Shown here: positions 1 to 9,365 of the stretch, piece after piece | Layout of the letters: every line of letters begins with the position of its first letter | Position numbering within the stretch: position 1 is the first letter of the stretch | Assembly: GCA_023424015.1 (NCBI GenBank) | Contig: JAFAEM010000031.1 | Span: forward strand, 62,001-126,000 | Reading direction: 5' to 3' | Length of the DNA: 64,000 bases | Source: Bacteroidota bacterium | Lineage (GTDB): Bacteria; Bacteroidota; Bacteroidia; Chitinophagales; Chitinophagaceae | Notes under the pieces: generated by a model | Told to the model about the DNA's origin: nothing | What the model saw: only the letters and a program-made list of their open reading frames with translations | Database searches by the model: none | Made by a program: the position numbers and the translations under genes

Positions 1-1832
1 AAGAACGGTCTCCCGGAAGCTACCGCCTCAATATTCGTGGAAGTCTCTTGCGTTCACCATTTGGCGTACGTAATATAAAGATCTACTGGAATGATCTGCC
101 TTTCACCGACGCGGGAGGAAATACCTACCTCAATCTCGTGGACCCCGCAACGATCGGTGCGGTAGAGGTACTAAAAGGCCCGGGTGGAAGCATGTATGGC
201 GCAAATACGGGTGGTGTTGTGGTGATGCACACCATCGATCCGCCAGCCGTTCCCAAAAAGGACCACGAGTTCAGGGTGCAACTGAATGGAGGTTCCTATA
301 GCACATTTGGTGAAAGTGCACAGTGGAAATATTCAGCTAAAAACTTTCAGTCAACACTTACCCAGGGTCACATGAAGGCTGATGGCTATCGCGTGAACAG
401 CAAGCTAAGAAGAGATGTGATACAATGGAATGGCATGTCGCAGATTTCAAAAAAGGATAAACTTGAATGGCTCGCCCTTTACTCCGACATTTATTACCAA
501 ACCCCTGGAGGACTCACACAGGCGCAGATGGAACAGGATCCCCGGCAGGCGCGTCCGGCTACGTCCTTTGTGCCCGGTGCCGTAGAACAAAAAGCTGCTA
601 TCTACAACAAAACCATTTTCGCCGGCACAAGCTATACGCATCAGTTTAATTCAAAATGGAGTAATACCACATCGGTTGCTTACTCGTTTACAGATTTTAC
701 AAATCCTTTTATCACCAATTACGAAGAAAGGGCTGAGAATAATTTATCTCTTCGCAGTAAGTTTGTATATGCAACCTATAAAAATGAGCAGGACATCAGG
801 CTGATCGGCGGTATCGAATGGCAATGGGGCAATGCATCCATCAACAACTATGGCAACAGGCAGGGTTTAAAAGACACAGTTCAGTCTTTGGATAAACTTG
901 AAGTGAGGCAATGGTTTCCTTTTATACAGGCCGAATGGCAATTAAAGAAAAGACTGCTGGTGCAGGCCGGAGCCAGTACAAATGCATATCAATATAAATA
1001 CAGAACACTGTCCGGCAACGACAATACAAAGAGGACGAAAAAATTTGAGGAGCAGTTTCTGCCTCGGTTCGCCATATTATACCCGTTCAAAAAATACGTG
1101 ACCGCTTATGCATCACTGAGTAAAGGCTATTCCCCTGCTACACTTGCTGAAATACGTGCCTCTGATGCGAACATCAACACCTCGCTACAACCCGAATTTG
1201 GATGGAATTATGAAGTTGGCGCCCGGCTCAATTCAGCGAATAAACTATTCGAACTGGATGTCACTGCTTACTATTTTAAATTGCAGCAGGCGATCGTCAG
1301 GAGAAATAACAGCGCCGGGCAGGAATATTTTATAAACGCCGGAGGAACCGACCAGAAAGGGATCGAACTTAGAGGCTCGTGGTTATTGGTCGACAAAAAC
1401 CACGGATTTTTCACACTTTTTAAACTCTGGTCGGGTTATACGCTCAACCATTACCATTTTACTGATTATATCATTGGTACAGTTGACCATTCTGAAAATC
1501 GCGTCACAGGTGTTCCGAGGCAGATCTCTGTTACGGGTATTGATGTACATACGGCCAAAGGGTTTTATCTCTATACCAGTCTGAATCATACCGGTAAACT
1601 TCCATTAAATGATGCCAACACAGTGTATGCTCGTTCCTACAACCTGCTCCAGGGAAAACTTGGATGGAAACATCGGTTTTCACCTTCAATTTTTCTTGAT
1701 GTATATGCGGGTATCGACAACGCTTTGAATGAGAAGTACAGTTTAGGAAATGATATTAACGCCATCGGCAACAGATACTTCAATCCCTCGCCACTACGAA
1801 ATTATTTCGGAGGCGTGGTTTTAATTTTCTGA
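1..1832 (+). CDS. TonB-dependent receptor, 5' end cut by window edge
   Basis: This is the C-terminal part of an outer-membrane TonB-dependent receptor. The reading frame is open from base 3, so the gene starts outside the window; the TTG at 48 is not a real start. The first visible residues (RGS...PFGVRNIKIYWNDLP) and the following VEVLKGPGGSMYGANTGG stretch are the end of a plug domain, including the usual V-L-K-G-P-x-x-x-x-Y-G motif. The rest is a long beta-barrel with alternating aromatic strands and ends in LRNYFGGVVLIF, a typical barrel C-terminus with terminal Phe. Family knowledge says such proteins import siderophores, cobalamin, metals or glycans; nothing here fixes the substrate. 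The next gene is 87 bases downstream on the same strand. Confidence 0.93.
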   Translation, partial: ERSPGSYRLNIRGSLLRSPFGVRNIKIYWNDLPFTDAGGNTYLNLVDPATIGAVEVLKGPGGSMYGANTGGVVVMHTIDPPAVPKKDHEFRVQLNGGSYSTFGESAQWKYSAKNFQSTLTQGHMKADGYRVNSKLRRDVIQWNGMSQISKKDKLEWLALYSDIYYQTPGGLTQAQMEQDPRQARPATSFVPGAVEQKAAIYNKTIFAGTSYTHQFNSKWSNTTSVAYSFTDFTNPFITNYEERAENNLSLRSKFVYATYKNEQDIRLIGGIEWQWGNASINNYGNRQGLKDTVQSLDKLEVRQWFPFIQAEWQLKKRLLVQAGASTNAYQYKYRTLSGNDNTKRTKKFEEQFLPRFAILYPFKKYVTAYASLSKGYSPATLAEIRASDANINTSLQPEFGWNYEVGARLNSANKLFELDVTAYYFKLQQAIVRRNNSAGQEYFINAGGTDQKGIELRGSWLLVDKNHGFFTLFKLWSGYTLNHYHFTDYIIGTVDHSENRVTGVPRQISVTGIDVHTAKGFYLYTSLNHTGKLPLNDANTVYARSYNLLQGKLGWKHRFSPSIFLDVYAGIDNALNEKYSLGNDINAIGNRYFNPSPLRNYFGGVVLIF

Positions 1833-1919
1833 TATAACAGCTGACAATTCAATTCCCGCAAAGTAGTATTTGCAAACTAGTCTGCTATTCCTACCTTTCA
1901 GGTATTAAATCTTGCAGCT

Positions 1920-2627
1920 ATGAGACAAATTATTACTATACTTTGCCTGCTCTTATGTGGCTTTGTTGCCAATGCCCAGGATTGTTCGGGGTACTATTAT
2001 CTTACCAACAGTTCTGTAGAAATGACGACTTATGACCGCAAGGACAAAGAAAGCGGTAAAGTGACTTACACGATCAGCGATATAAAAAAGTCGGGTGATA
2101 TAACTACGGCAAATTTCACCGCCAATATGGTTGATGAAAAAGGAAAGGCTTTATCCAAAAGTAGTGGTGTATATAAATGCAGCGGCGGCAGTCTTTATGT
2201 AGATGCCAGGGTAGCCATGCCGCAGGAACAAATGGCGGCTTATAAAGACATGGAAGTAAAAGCTGAAGAGGTTTTTATTGAATATCCTGCCACCGTAGCT
2301 GCAGGTCAGTCTCTTCCCCAGGTGAATTTCAAAATGGATGTGATCAATAAAGGGTCAACATTTTCAACGATCACGCTTGAACAAACCAACCGGAAAGTAG
2401 AAGGTAAAGAATCCATCACAACACCGGCAGGAACCTGGGATTGCTGGAAAATAACTTATGATGGCCGTTTCCGCGCTACCATCGGCGGGCCATCTGGCAT
2501 TGGCATACCTGTCAATTTTAAATCTACGGAATGGTTTGCTCCTGGCTTTGGCATTGTAAAAACGGAAACCTATAATAAAAACGGCAAGTCGATGGGCTCC
2601 ACTTTGATCACTGCTGTCAAAAAATAG
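1920..2627 (+). CDS. Secreted TapB-like (DUF3108-type) hypothetical protein
   Basis: This 235-residue protein starts with a clear Sec signal peptide (hydrophobic LCLLLCGFVANA, cleavage likely after ANA before QD). The mature part is beta-rich and carries the pattern TPAGTWDCWKITYDG followed by STEWFAPGFGIVKTETYNKNGK, which resembles the TapB/DUF3108 family of Bacteroidota periplasmic proteins. The family has no firmly known function. It may be co-transcribed with the preceding receptor, but the 87-base gap leaves that open. The 256 bases after it, up to the convergent rfbD end, show no gene and no clear terminator hairpin. Family assignment is by eye. Confidence 0.75.
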   Translation: MRQIITILCLLLCGFVANAQDCSGYYYLTNSSVEMTTYDRKDKESGKVTYTISDIKKSGDITTANFTANMVDEKGKALSKSSGVYKCSGGSLYVDARVAMPQEQMAAYKDMEVKAEEVFIEYPATVAAGQSLPQVNFKMDVINKGSTFSTITLEQTNRKVEGKESITTPAGTWDCWKITYDGRFRATIGGPSGIGIPVNFKSTEWFAPGFGIVKTETYNKNGKSMGSTLITAVKK

Positions 2628-2883
2628 TTTACGGGATTTTCCAGATTTCTACGTAATGCGCTTCACCGTAATAGGGAGATTATACTAACCTGCCATGGAT
2701 TTTACCCCAAAGGAATTTCAGAATAAAACAATATTTATCGTTTTTATTCCCCTTGCCCTCACCGGAGTTAATTGGATATTCGCTATGTGATTAATCATTG
2801 ACTCCGGATTGAAGCGACTGAAGAATACAAGAACAGGCTTTAGTTAGATGATTGGGTAAGGTTGCCGAGAACGGAGTCTTTTA

Positions 2884-3768
2884 CTATTTGTCTATTCTTT
2901 TTATACAAACCTCTAACCTTTCCCGCCAGGGCTTGATAGAAATATTGAATTCCCTGCTGATCTTCGATTTATCCAACACCGAATAAGCCGGACGCCTGGC
3001 CGGTGTTGGATAATCCGAGGCAGGAATGGGACTCACTTTACATTTACTTCCGGAAATATCCCTGATAGCGAGTGCAAATTCATGCCAGTTTATGACCCCG
3101 TCATTGCTGAAATGATAGACGCCTGCGTGGCTGGCTCCGGTGGCATCTGTTTCACTATCTAGTATGGTTATTATCTGCATGATCGCTTCGGCGAGATCGG
3201 CAGCATAAGTGGGTGTGCCATATTGATCACTAACCACGTTGATAGCTTCCTTTTCCCCCACCAGGCGAAGAATTGTTTTCACAAAATTCTTCCCAAATTG
3301 AGAATACACCCAGGCAGTACGGATGATGATTGAACCGGGATTGTGCAGCATAACCTGCTGTTCTCCCAGTAATTTCGATTCACCATAGTAATTGACTGGA
3401 TCAGTTGGATCGTCTTCCTTATATGGCCTCTGTCCATTACCGTTAAAGACATAGTCGGTCGAAATATGTATCAACTTCGAATTATTCCGCCGGCATGCCG
3501 CTGCGATCACACCAGGAGCTTCGGCATTAACTCTATGGGCTAATTCCTTATCTGACTCGGCCTTGTCCACGGCAGTATAAGCCGCGCAATTCACAACATA
3601 TTTGGGTTGATGTTTGTCGATCAGATTGTTGATCAGTTCAAAATTATCCAGGGGCAGCTCCTGACGGGTCGTAAGTACGAAATGAAAGGCCGGATATTGT
3701 GAAACCAGTTGTGCCAGTTCCATACCTAGCTGTCCGTTGGCGCCTGTTACGAGGATTGTATGTTGCAT
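2884..3768 (-). CDS. rfbD: dTDP-4-dehydrorhamnose reductase
   Basis: RfbD reduces dTDP-4-keto-L-rhamnose to dTDP-L-rhamnose in the cytoplasm, the last step of the dTDP-rhamnose pathway. The 294-residue product has the SDR nucleotide motif TGANGQLG (residues 8-15), the STDYVF strand near 103, and the Y128-x3-K132 pair in NYYGESKLLGEQ. I start at the ATG at 3768 rather than the in-frame TTG at 3780: the ATG lies just after the rfbC stop (TGA 3772-3770), with a GAAGG ribosome-binding-like sequence about 7 bases before it. It is the last gene of the nucleotide-sugar operon. RfbA and RfbB are not in the window. Confidence 0.95.
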   Translation of the reverse strand: MQHTILVTGANGQLGMELAQLVSQYPAFHFVLTTRQELPLDNFELINNLIDKHQPKYVVNCAAYTAVDKAESDKELAHRVNAEAPGVIAAACRRNNSKLIHISTDYVFNGNGQRPYKEDDPTDPVNYYGESKLLGEQQVMLHNPGSIIIRTAWVYSQFGKNFVKTILRLVGEKEAINVVSDQYGTPTYAADLAEAIMQIITILDSETDATGASHAGVYHFSNDGVINWHEFALAIRDISGSKCKVSPIPASDYPTPARRPAYSVLDKSKISREFNISIKPWRERLEVCIKRIDK

Positions 3769-3769
3769 A

Positions 3770-4330
3770 TCAGCCTTCAAATACGAAATTAGTCTGGCAT
3801 TCCTTTAATCCCGGCAATACGAGATCCTTCTCAGATACAATTGCCCTGCCTGCAGGAATTTTCCAGTCGATATTAAGTGTGGGATCATCAAACCGGATAC
3901 CACCTTCTGATGCTTTGGAATAGAAACCATCGCATTTATATAAAACTTCTGCCCTTTCGCTAATGACAGAAAATCCGTGTGCAAAACCGCGGGGGACCAG
4001 TAACTGTTTTTTATTTTCCGCAGATAACTCAATGGTGAAGTGGTTTCCGTAAGTTGGGGAACCCTGGCGCAGATCAACAACTGCATCAAGTATCGTACCC
4101 GAAAGAACACGTACCAGCTTTGTCTGCGCATGCGGGTTGAGCTGGAAATGTAATCCGCGGATCACACCATAGGAAGAAGAAGACTGGTTGTCCTGCACAA
4201 AATCGATAGCCACCCCTTCCTTCTTAAACACATCGGCGTTGTACGATTCAAAAAAGTATCCGCGGCTATCTGCAAATACTTTGGGCTCATAGATCAGCAG
4301 CCCGGGAATATCGGTGGCTAAAAACGGCAT
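3770..4330 (-). CDS. rfbC: dTDP-4-dehydrorhamnose 3,5-epimerase
   Basis: RfbC epimerises C3 and C5 of dTDP-4-keto-6-deoxyglucose, directly before the RfbD step. The 186-residue cupin has the family signature early (FADSRGYFFESYN, residues 19-31), the catalytic-His context RGLHFQ near residue 61, and PRGFAHGF near 118. The length matches the family. It starts one base after the stop of the upstream dehydrogenase and its stop is one base from the rfbD ATG, so the three genes are probably translationally coupled. Confidence 0.96.
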   Translation of the reverse strand: MPFLATDIPGLLIYEPKVFADSRGYFFESYNADVFKKEGVAIDFVQDNQSSSSYGVIRGLHFQLNPHAQTKLVRVLSGTILDAVVDLRQGSPTYGNHFTIELSAENKKQLLVPRGFAHGFSVISERAEVLYKCDGFYSKASEGGIRFDDPTLNIDWKIPAGRAIVSEKDLVLPGLKECQTNFVFEG

Positions 4331-4331
4331 A

Positions 4332-5621
4332 CTACAGGCTCCAGTATTTTCTGTTCTTAATTTTGTTTCGATAAATTCCTTTCAGGTCGGCGATCATAGC
4401 GTGAGGCCTGGTGATACCGGTGTAATAATCGTCGCCGAGATTTATATAGTCAGCATGCGGAACGGTGATGATCACTGCATCATAGTCCTTGCCTGTTTCA
4501 GGCGTCAGGCCAAATCCATATTCGTGTTGTAATTCATCGGAATCAGCATAAGGATCTTCCACATCAACATTCACATAGAAAGCTTTCAGCGCTTTGACCA
4601 CATCCGCCACCTTTGAATTACGGATATCACTTACATTTTCTTTGAACGTCGCACCTTTGATCAGTACCCTGGCAGTTTTCACATTACCATCCGTTTTGAT
4701 TATATGTTGTACTACTTTCTGTGCCACATAGCTTGCCATATCATCATTGATGGTACGACCCGCGAGTATTACCTGTGACTTATATCCCAGTTCATTTGCT
4801 TTGTGTGTGAGATAGTATGGATCCACACCGATGCAATGCCCGCCAACCAGGCCCGGTTGAAATTTGAGGAAGTTCCATTTGGTACCAGCCGCTTCCAGCA
4901 CCTCAAATGTGTTAATGTCCATTTTGTCGAAAATAATAGACAACTCATTCATCAGCGCGATATTTAAATCACGTTGTGTGTTTTCGATGATCTTGGCAGC
5001 TTCAGCAACCTTTATACAGGATGCTCTGTGTACCCCGGCTTTAACAACAAGCTCGTATGTTTTAGCGATATTCTCAAGCGACTCAGCATCGCAACCTGAA
5101 ACAACTTTCACGATACTGCTCAGGGTATGGTTCTTGTCACCCGGGTTGATCCGCTCGGGAGAATAACCGAGTTTAAAGTCACTAATATTCTTCAGCCCGG
5201 AAATTTTTTCGATGATCGGAAGACAATCCTCTTCGGTGCAGCCGGGGTAAACGGTCGATTCGAAAACGACATAGTCTCCTTTCTTGATCACCTTACCGAT
5301 GGTTTCAGAAGCGCGCTGAACAGGTACCAGGTCGGGTACGTTATGCTCATCCACCGGGGTTGGCACAGCCACTATAAAAAATTTCGCTTCTTTGAGGGTG
5401 TCCAGGTTATTAGTAAATTCGATCTCACAGCCGTCAAATGCTTCTTTCTCCAATTCGTTACTGGGGTCGATGCCCTGCTTCATCAGTTCTACGCGTTTGG
5501 CATTAATATCAAATCCAATCACCGATATTTTCTTCGCAAACTCCAATGCAATGGGTAAGCCCACATAGCCCAATCCAATCACCGCTAATTTTGCCTTTTT
5601 GTCGATCAGTTCCTGGTACAT
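4332..5621 (-). CDS. UDP-N-acetyl-hexosamine (GalNAc/ManNAc-type) 6-dehydrogenase
   Basis: This NAD-dependent nucleotide-sugar dehydrogenase oxidises the C6 hydroxyl of a UDP-sugar to a uronic acid. The N-terminal Rossmann motif VIGLGYVGLP lies at residues 14-23; the hinge KVAEAAKIIENTQRD includes K210 and N214; the catalytic cysteine is C263 in VGGHCIGVDPYY. The GGHCIGVDPYY version, rather than GGSCFPKD, places it with the WbpO/TviB/WbpA group that acts on UDP-GalNAc or UDP-ManNAc/GlcNAc, not with UDP-glucose dehydrogenases. The 429-residue length is normal. It sits between uxs and rfbC in the operon. The exact sugar cannot be decided from sequence alone. Confidence 0.9.
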   Translation of the reverse strand: MYQELIDKKAKLAVIGLGYVGLPIALEFAKKISVIGFDINAKRVELMKQGIDPSNELEKEAFDGCEIEFTNNLDTLKEAKFFIVAVPTPVDEHNVPDLVPVQRASETIGKVIKKGDYVVFESTVYPGCTEEDCLPIIEKISGLKNISDFKLGYSPERINPGDKNHTLSSIVKVVSGCDAESLENIAKTYELVVKAGVHRASCIKVAEAAKIIENTQRDLNIALMNELSIIFDKMDINTFEVLEAAGTKWNFLKFQPGLVGGHCIGVDPYYLTHKANELGYKSQVILAGRTINDDMASYVAQKVVQHIIKTDGNVKTARVLIKGATFKENVSDIRNSKVADVVKALKAFYVNVDVEDPYADSDELQHEYGFGLTPETGKDYDAVIITVPHADYINLGDDYYTGITRPHAMIADLKGIYRNKIKNRKYWSL

Positions 5622-5686
5622 AAAGTTTTTATAGTTTAGGTTTAGGTTAATAGTTGATATACCTGGTCACGCTGGTTTCTATCCTC

Positions 5687-6670
5687 TTACTTGATACTTA
5701 CAAACTCTTTCGGCTGCTTACTCCATTCTTCTTTTGGCAGCCCTTTAAAATAGTCATAAGTTAATTTTAATCCCTGTGCGCGGTCTACTTTTGGTTCCCA
5801 GCCCAGGATGGTCTTTGCCTTTGTAATATCCGGCTGGCGTTGTTTGGGATCATCCACCGGTAAAGGCTTATACACGATCTCGGTGGTATTGCCGGTAAGC
5901 GCCAGCACTTCTTCAGCAAAATCTTTCAGAGAAATTTCATTGGGATTACCAATGTTGACCGGTAAATGATAATCGCTAAGTAATAACCTGTAGATGCCAT
6001 CAATAAGATCATCCACAAAACAAAAGCTACGTGTTTGTGATCCATCACCGAAAACAGTAAGCGGCTCTCCACGCAGCGCCTGCCCGATAAATGCCGGCAG
6101 CGCACGACCGTCATTGAGTCGCATACGCGGACCATAGGTATTGAATATCCTGACTATCCTCGTTTCTACATTATGAAATGTATGATAGGCCATGGTGATG
6201 GACTCCATGTATCGCTTAGCTTCATCATATACTCCCCTCGGTCCCACAGGGTTTACATTACCCCAGTATTCTTCCGTTTGGGGATGCACGAGTGGATCAC
6301 CGTACACTTCGCTGGTAGAAGCAACCAGTATCCTGGCGCCTTTAGCCTTGGCCAGGCCGAGACAATTATGCGTTCCCATCGCACCTACCTTCAGCGTCTG
6401 TATTGGTATCTTAAGGTAATCGATTGGACTGGCCGGAGATGCAAAGTGAAGAATATAATCCAGGCGGCCTGCTATATGAATAAACTTTGTGACATCGTGA
6501 TGAAAGAACTCAAACTGTTCCAGTTTGAACAGGTGCTCGATATTTTTAAGATCACCTGTGATCAGGTTATCCATACCGACCACTCTGTATCCTTCTTTAA
6601 TAAAACGATCACATAAATGAGAACCCAGGAAACCGGCCGCACCGGTGATAAGTATTCTTTTTCGATCCAT
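5687..6670 (-). CDS. uxs: UDP-glucuronate decarboxylase (UDP-xylose synthase)
   Basis: This extended SDR of 327 residues converts UDP-glucuronate to UDP-xylose with tightly bound NAD. It shows TGAAGFLGSHL (residues 9-19), the ASTSEVYGDP strand, and the catalytic Y148-x3-K152 pair in RGVYDEAKRYME. The VYDEAKR context and the RIFNTYGPRMRLNDGR stretch are characteristic of UXS-type decarboxylases. The gene lies 15 bases downstream of ugd, which makes its substrate, so the two form a UDP-glucose to UDP-xylose module. The 65-base spacer after it, toward the next dehydrogenase, is the largest in the operon. Confidence 0.92.
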   Translation of the reverse strand: MDRKRILITGAAGFLGSHLCDRFIKEGYRVVGMDNLITGDLKNIEHLFKLEQFEFFHHDVTKFIHIAGRLDYILHFASPASPIDYLKIPIQTLKVGAMGTHNCLGLAKAKGARILVASTSEVYGDPLVHPQTEEYWGNVNPVGPRGVYDEAKRYMESITMAYHTFHNVETRIVRIFNTYGPRMRLNDGRALPAFIGQALRGEPLTVFGDGSQTRSFCFVDDLIDGIYRLLLSDYHLPVNIGNPNEISLKDFAEEVLALTGNTTEIVYKPLPVDDPKQRQPDITKAKTILGWEPKVDRAQGLKLTYDYFKGLPKEEWSKQPKEFVSIK

Positions 6671-6685
6671 AGTAATTTAATAGGT

Positions 6686-7996
6686 TTATTCCATGCCCGG
6701 CCTGCCTACACTTTCATAATGAAACCCAAGCCCGTTGATACTGGCAACATCAAAAAGGTTCCGGCCGTCGAAAATCACTTTATTTTTCAGTTTTGAAACC
6801 ATCTTTAAAAAATCCGGCGTACGAAACTCGTTCCATTCCGTAGCAATGATCAACGCATCGGCGTCCTTTAATGCTGTGTATTGACTCTCCGCATACTGAA
6901 TTTTATCTCCGATGGCCTGCCGTACATTATTCATCGCTTCCGGATCAAAGGCAGTGACAGTAGCACCCTCCTTCACCAGCGCATCGATGATATATAATGC
7001 CGGCGCCTCACGAATATCGTCTGTATTTGGCTTGAATGCAAGTCCCCACAGTGCAAAATGTTTTCCTTTCAGGTTATTATTGAAATATTTCCTGATTTTA
7101 GGTAACAGATGCAGTTTCTGAATTTCATTTACCTCGATGACGGCATTCAGTATCTTAAAATCATATCCAGAATCCGAGGCTGATTTCACCAGGGCCTGCA
7201 CATCTTTAGGAAAACAGCTACCACCATAGCCAATACCGGGGAATAAGAAACGCTTCCCGATCCTTTCATCACTACCGATACCACGGCGAACCATGTCTAC
7301 GTCGGCGCCGAGCCGCTCGCAAAGCTGGGCGATCTCATTCATAAATGAAATCTTTGTAGCCAGGAATGAGTTGGCAGCATATTTTGTCAATTCGGCCGAG
7401 CGTTCATCCATAAAGATCACCGGGTTGCCCTGGCGAACAAATGGCGCGAATAATTCACCGATCAGTTTCTTCGCTCTTTCAGAACGTGTTCCGATCACCA
7501 CCCTGTCGGGCTTCATGAAATCATCAACGGCTACACCTTCTCGCAAAAACTCGGGATTTGACACTACATCAAACTCGCCCTTAAAATTTTTCGCGACTGC
7601 TTCCTTTACCAGCTCGGCCGTTCCAACCGGCACCGTGCTTTTATCCACGATCACTTTGTAATCGGTAATGATCTTGCCGATCTCTTCAGCTACACCAAGA
7701 ACGTAGCGAAGATCAGCAGACCCGTCTTCACCAGGAGGTGTGGGCAGAGCCAGGAAAACAATTGAAGCATCCCTGATACCTTCTGCCAGATCGGTAGTGA
7801 ATAGTAAACGTTCTTCCTTCAGGTTGCGGAGAAATATTTTCTCTAGACCCGGCTCATATATGGTGATCGTACCGCTTTTCAGACGGCTGACTTTAGATTC
7901 GTCGATATCCACACAGGTTACAGTATTCCCGGTCTCGGCAAAACAAGTACCCGTTACTAAACCAACATAACCTGTTCCTACTACAGCGATTTTCAT
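6686..7996 (-). CDS. ugd: UDP-glucose 6-dehydrogenase
   Basis: Ugd oxidises UDP-glucose to UDP-glucuronate with two NAD. The 436-residue protein has the Rossmann motif VGTGYVGLVTG (6-16), the DKSTVPVGT stretch near residue 118, and the catalytic cysteine C261 in GYGGSCFPKD, the signature of UDP-glucose dehydrogenases. The C-terminal domain begins LWGLAFKPNTDDIREAP. Its product feeds uxs, 15 bases downstream. Having this enzyme and the GGHCIGVDPYY-type dehydrogenase in one operon suggests at least two acidic sugars are made for surface polysaccharide. Confidence 0.96.
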   Translation of the reverse strand: MKIAVVGTGYVGLVTGTCFAETGNTVTCVDIDESKVSRLKSGTITIYEPGLEKIFLRNLKEERLLFTTDLAEGIRDASIVFLALPTPPGEDGSADLRYVLGVAEEIGKIITDYKVIVDKSTVPVGTAELVKEAVAKNFKGEFDVVSNPEFLREGVAVDDFMKPDRVVIGTRSERAKKLIGELFAPFVRQGNPVIFMDERSAELTKYAANSFLATKISFMNEIAQLCERLGADVDMVRRGIGSDERIGKRFLFPGIGYGGSCFPKDVQALVKSASDSGYDFKILNAVIEVNEIQKLHLLPKIRKYFNNNLKGKHFALWGLAFKPNTDDIREAPALYIIDALVKEGATVTAFDPEAMNNVRQAIGDKIQYAESQYTALKDADALIIATEWNEFRTPDFLKMVSKLKNKVIFDGRNLFDVASINGLGFHYESVGRPGME

Positions 7997-8041
7997 AAAT
8001 ATTTTTTATTGCGCTTCTGCGTTCTTTTTGTTATTCGAAAA

Positions 8042-9184
8042 TTAAAATTCAAAATACTCCAGCACCTTCGACGTGATAAACTGAAGTTGCTCCTCGTCCA
8101 GCTCGGTATGGATCGGTAATGAGATCACTCTTTCCGTCAACCAGTCGGTTACCGGCATCTGTTGTGAGGAGACATTAAACTGTTCAAACATCCGTTGCCT
8201 ATGACCCGGAACCGGGTAATAGATCATGGAAGGAATTTTATGCGTGGCCAGGAATTCGTTCAACCCGTTTCTTTTCGCGGCACTGTTATTTCCGTCTTCG
8301 ATCAGCAAAGTGTATTGATGAAAAACATGTTTTGAATAACTGGCACGAAAAGGTGTTTTGATACTGGAATGTCCGGCAAATGCCTTATCATAAAAATCTG
8401 CCGCTGCTCTCCGGGCCGCATTGTACTCATCGAGATGACGAAGTTTGATATCCAGGATGGCCGCCTGCATCGTGTCCAGGCGACTATTACAACCAACCAG
8501 GTCATGGTAGTATCTCCGGCTCTGGCCGTGATTGGCGATCATTTTTAGTTTATCAGCCAGGGTATCGTCATTGGTAAAAATAGCGCCGCCATCTCCAAAA
8601 GCACCGAGATTTTTGGAAGGATAAAACGAAGTCGCCCCGATATCACCGATCGATCCGGTCTTTTGACGAATCCCTCCCTGTTCGTAATCGCATCCTATTG
8701 CCTGCGCGTTATCTTCAATTACAAAGAGCCCATGCTTCCTGGCAATTGACATGATCTCTTCCATGGGAGCAGCCTGGCCATACAGGTGTACGGGCACAAT
8801 CGCTTTCGTTTTGGGTGTGATCACTTTCTCCAGTTCTGCCGGGTCAATACAAAATGTCTTGGGATCGACTTCAACAAAAATGGGAGTCAGTCTAAGCAAT
8901 GCGATCACTTCTGTGGTGGCGATGTAGGTAAAAGAAGGAGTTATCACTTCATCGCCTGGTTGCAGTCCAAGCGCCATCATCGCTATTTGCAGGGCATCCG
9001 TGCCATTGGCACAGGGAATAGTATGTTTTACTCCGAGATAATTTGAAAGATTGGCGGCGAAATCCTGCACTGGCTTGCCATTAATAAATGCCGAGCTTTC
9101 CATCACGCTGAGGACGGCCTGGTCAACCTCCTCTTTTATATTCCGGTACTGGGTCCTTGTGTCGACCATCTGGATTGGGCGCAT
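8042..9184 (-). CDS. DegT/DnrJ/EryC1/StrS-family sugar aminotransferase (WbpE/WlbC-like)
   Basis: A PLP-dependent aminotransferase of 380 residues that transfers an amino group to a keto-sugar nucleotide. The PLP lysine is K191 in TSFYPSKNLGAFGDGGA; the cofactor-ring aspartate is in FVIEDNAQAIG near residue 157. The SFYPSKNLG form is common in WbpE/WlbC enzymes that aminate 3-keto-hexosaminuronates, which would fit the hexosamine dehydrogenase in the same operon. That substrate is an inference; no WlbA/WbpB oxidase or WbpD acetyltransferase is present here. It is the first gene of the operon, about 110 bases from a -7 element at 9298-9305. Confidence 0.9.
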   Translation of the reverse strand: MRPIQMVDTRTQYRNIKEEVDQAVLSVMESSAFINGKPVQDFAANLSNYLGVKHTIPCANGTDALQIAMMALGLQPGDEVITPSFTYIATTEVIALLRLTPIFVEVDPKTFCIDPAELEKVITPKTKAIVPVHLYGQAAPMEEIMSIARKHGLFVIEDNAQAIGCDYEQGGIRQKTGSIGDIGATSFYPSKNLGAFGDGGAIFTNDDTLADKLKMIANHGQSRRYYHDLVGCNSRLDTMQAAILDIKLRHLDEYNAARRAAADFYDKAFAGHSSIKTPFRASYSKHVFHQYTLLIEDGNNSAAKRNGLNEFLATHKIPSMIYYPVPGHRQRMFEQFNVSSQQMPVTDWLTERVISLPIHTELDEEQLQFITSKVLEYFEF

Positions 9185-9297
9185 GGAAATTTTTTAAGGT
9201 TAAAGTTTAGCTTTTCAGGGATCATTATATTGGTCAACAGCCCCGCCAGCTCACCAGGATATTCCGGCTAAACTGCTCTGAAGCCATAAAACGGTCG

Positions 9298-9305
9298 CAA
9301 AAATA
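9298..9305 (-). promoter_or_regulatory. -7 element of the nucleotide-sugar operon
   Basis: On the minus strand this reads TATTTTTG, a perfect match to the Bacteroidota -7 consensus TAnnTTTG. It would start transcription near 9291 and give a leader of about 107 bases before the aminotransferase ATG at 9184. No good -33 TTG is visible at the expected distance, so the call rests on one motif and its position. Confidence 0.45.
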
Positions 9306-9313
9306 ATAAAATA

Positions 9314-9340
9314 CGGGTAGTTTCCTACTTTTGCTACCCG
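9314..9340 (+). promoter_or_regulatory. waaA -7 element inside a perfect 7-bp inverted repeat
   Basis: The -7 element TACTTTTG (9326-9333) matches TAnnTTTG exactly and is followed 33 bases later by the waaA start. It lies between the arms CGGGTAG (9314-9320) and CTACCCG (9334-9340), a perfect inverted repeat with a 13-base spacer. A protein bound to this dyad would occlude the promoter, so it is a candidate operator. No regulator gene lies next to it. Confidence 0.55.
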
Positions 9341-9365
9341 GCAAATCACGGTTAAAATCAATACT

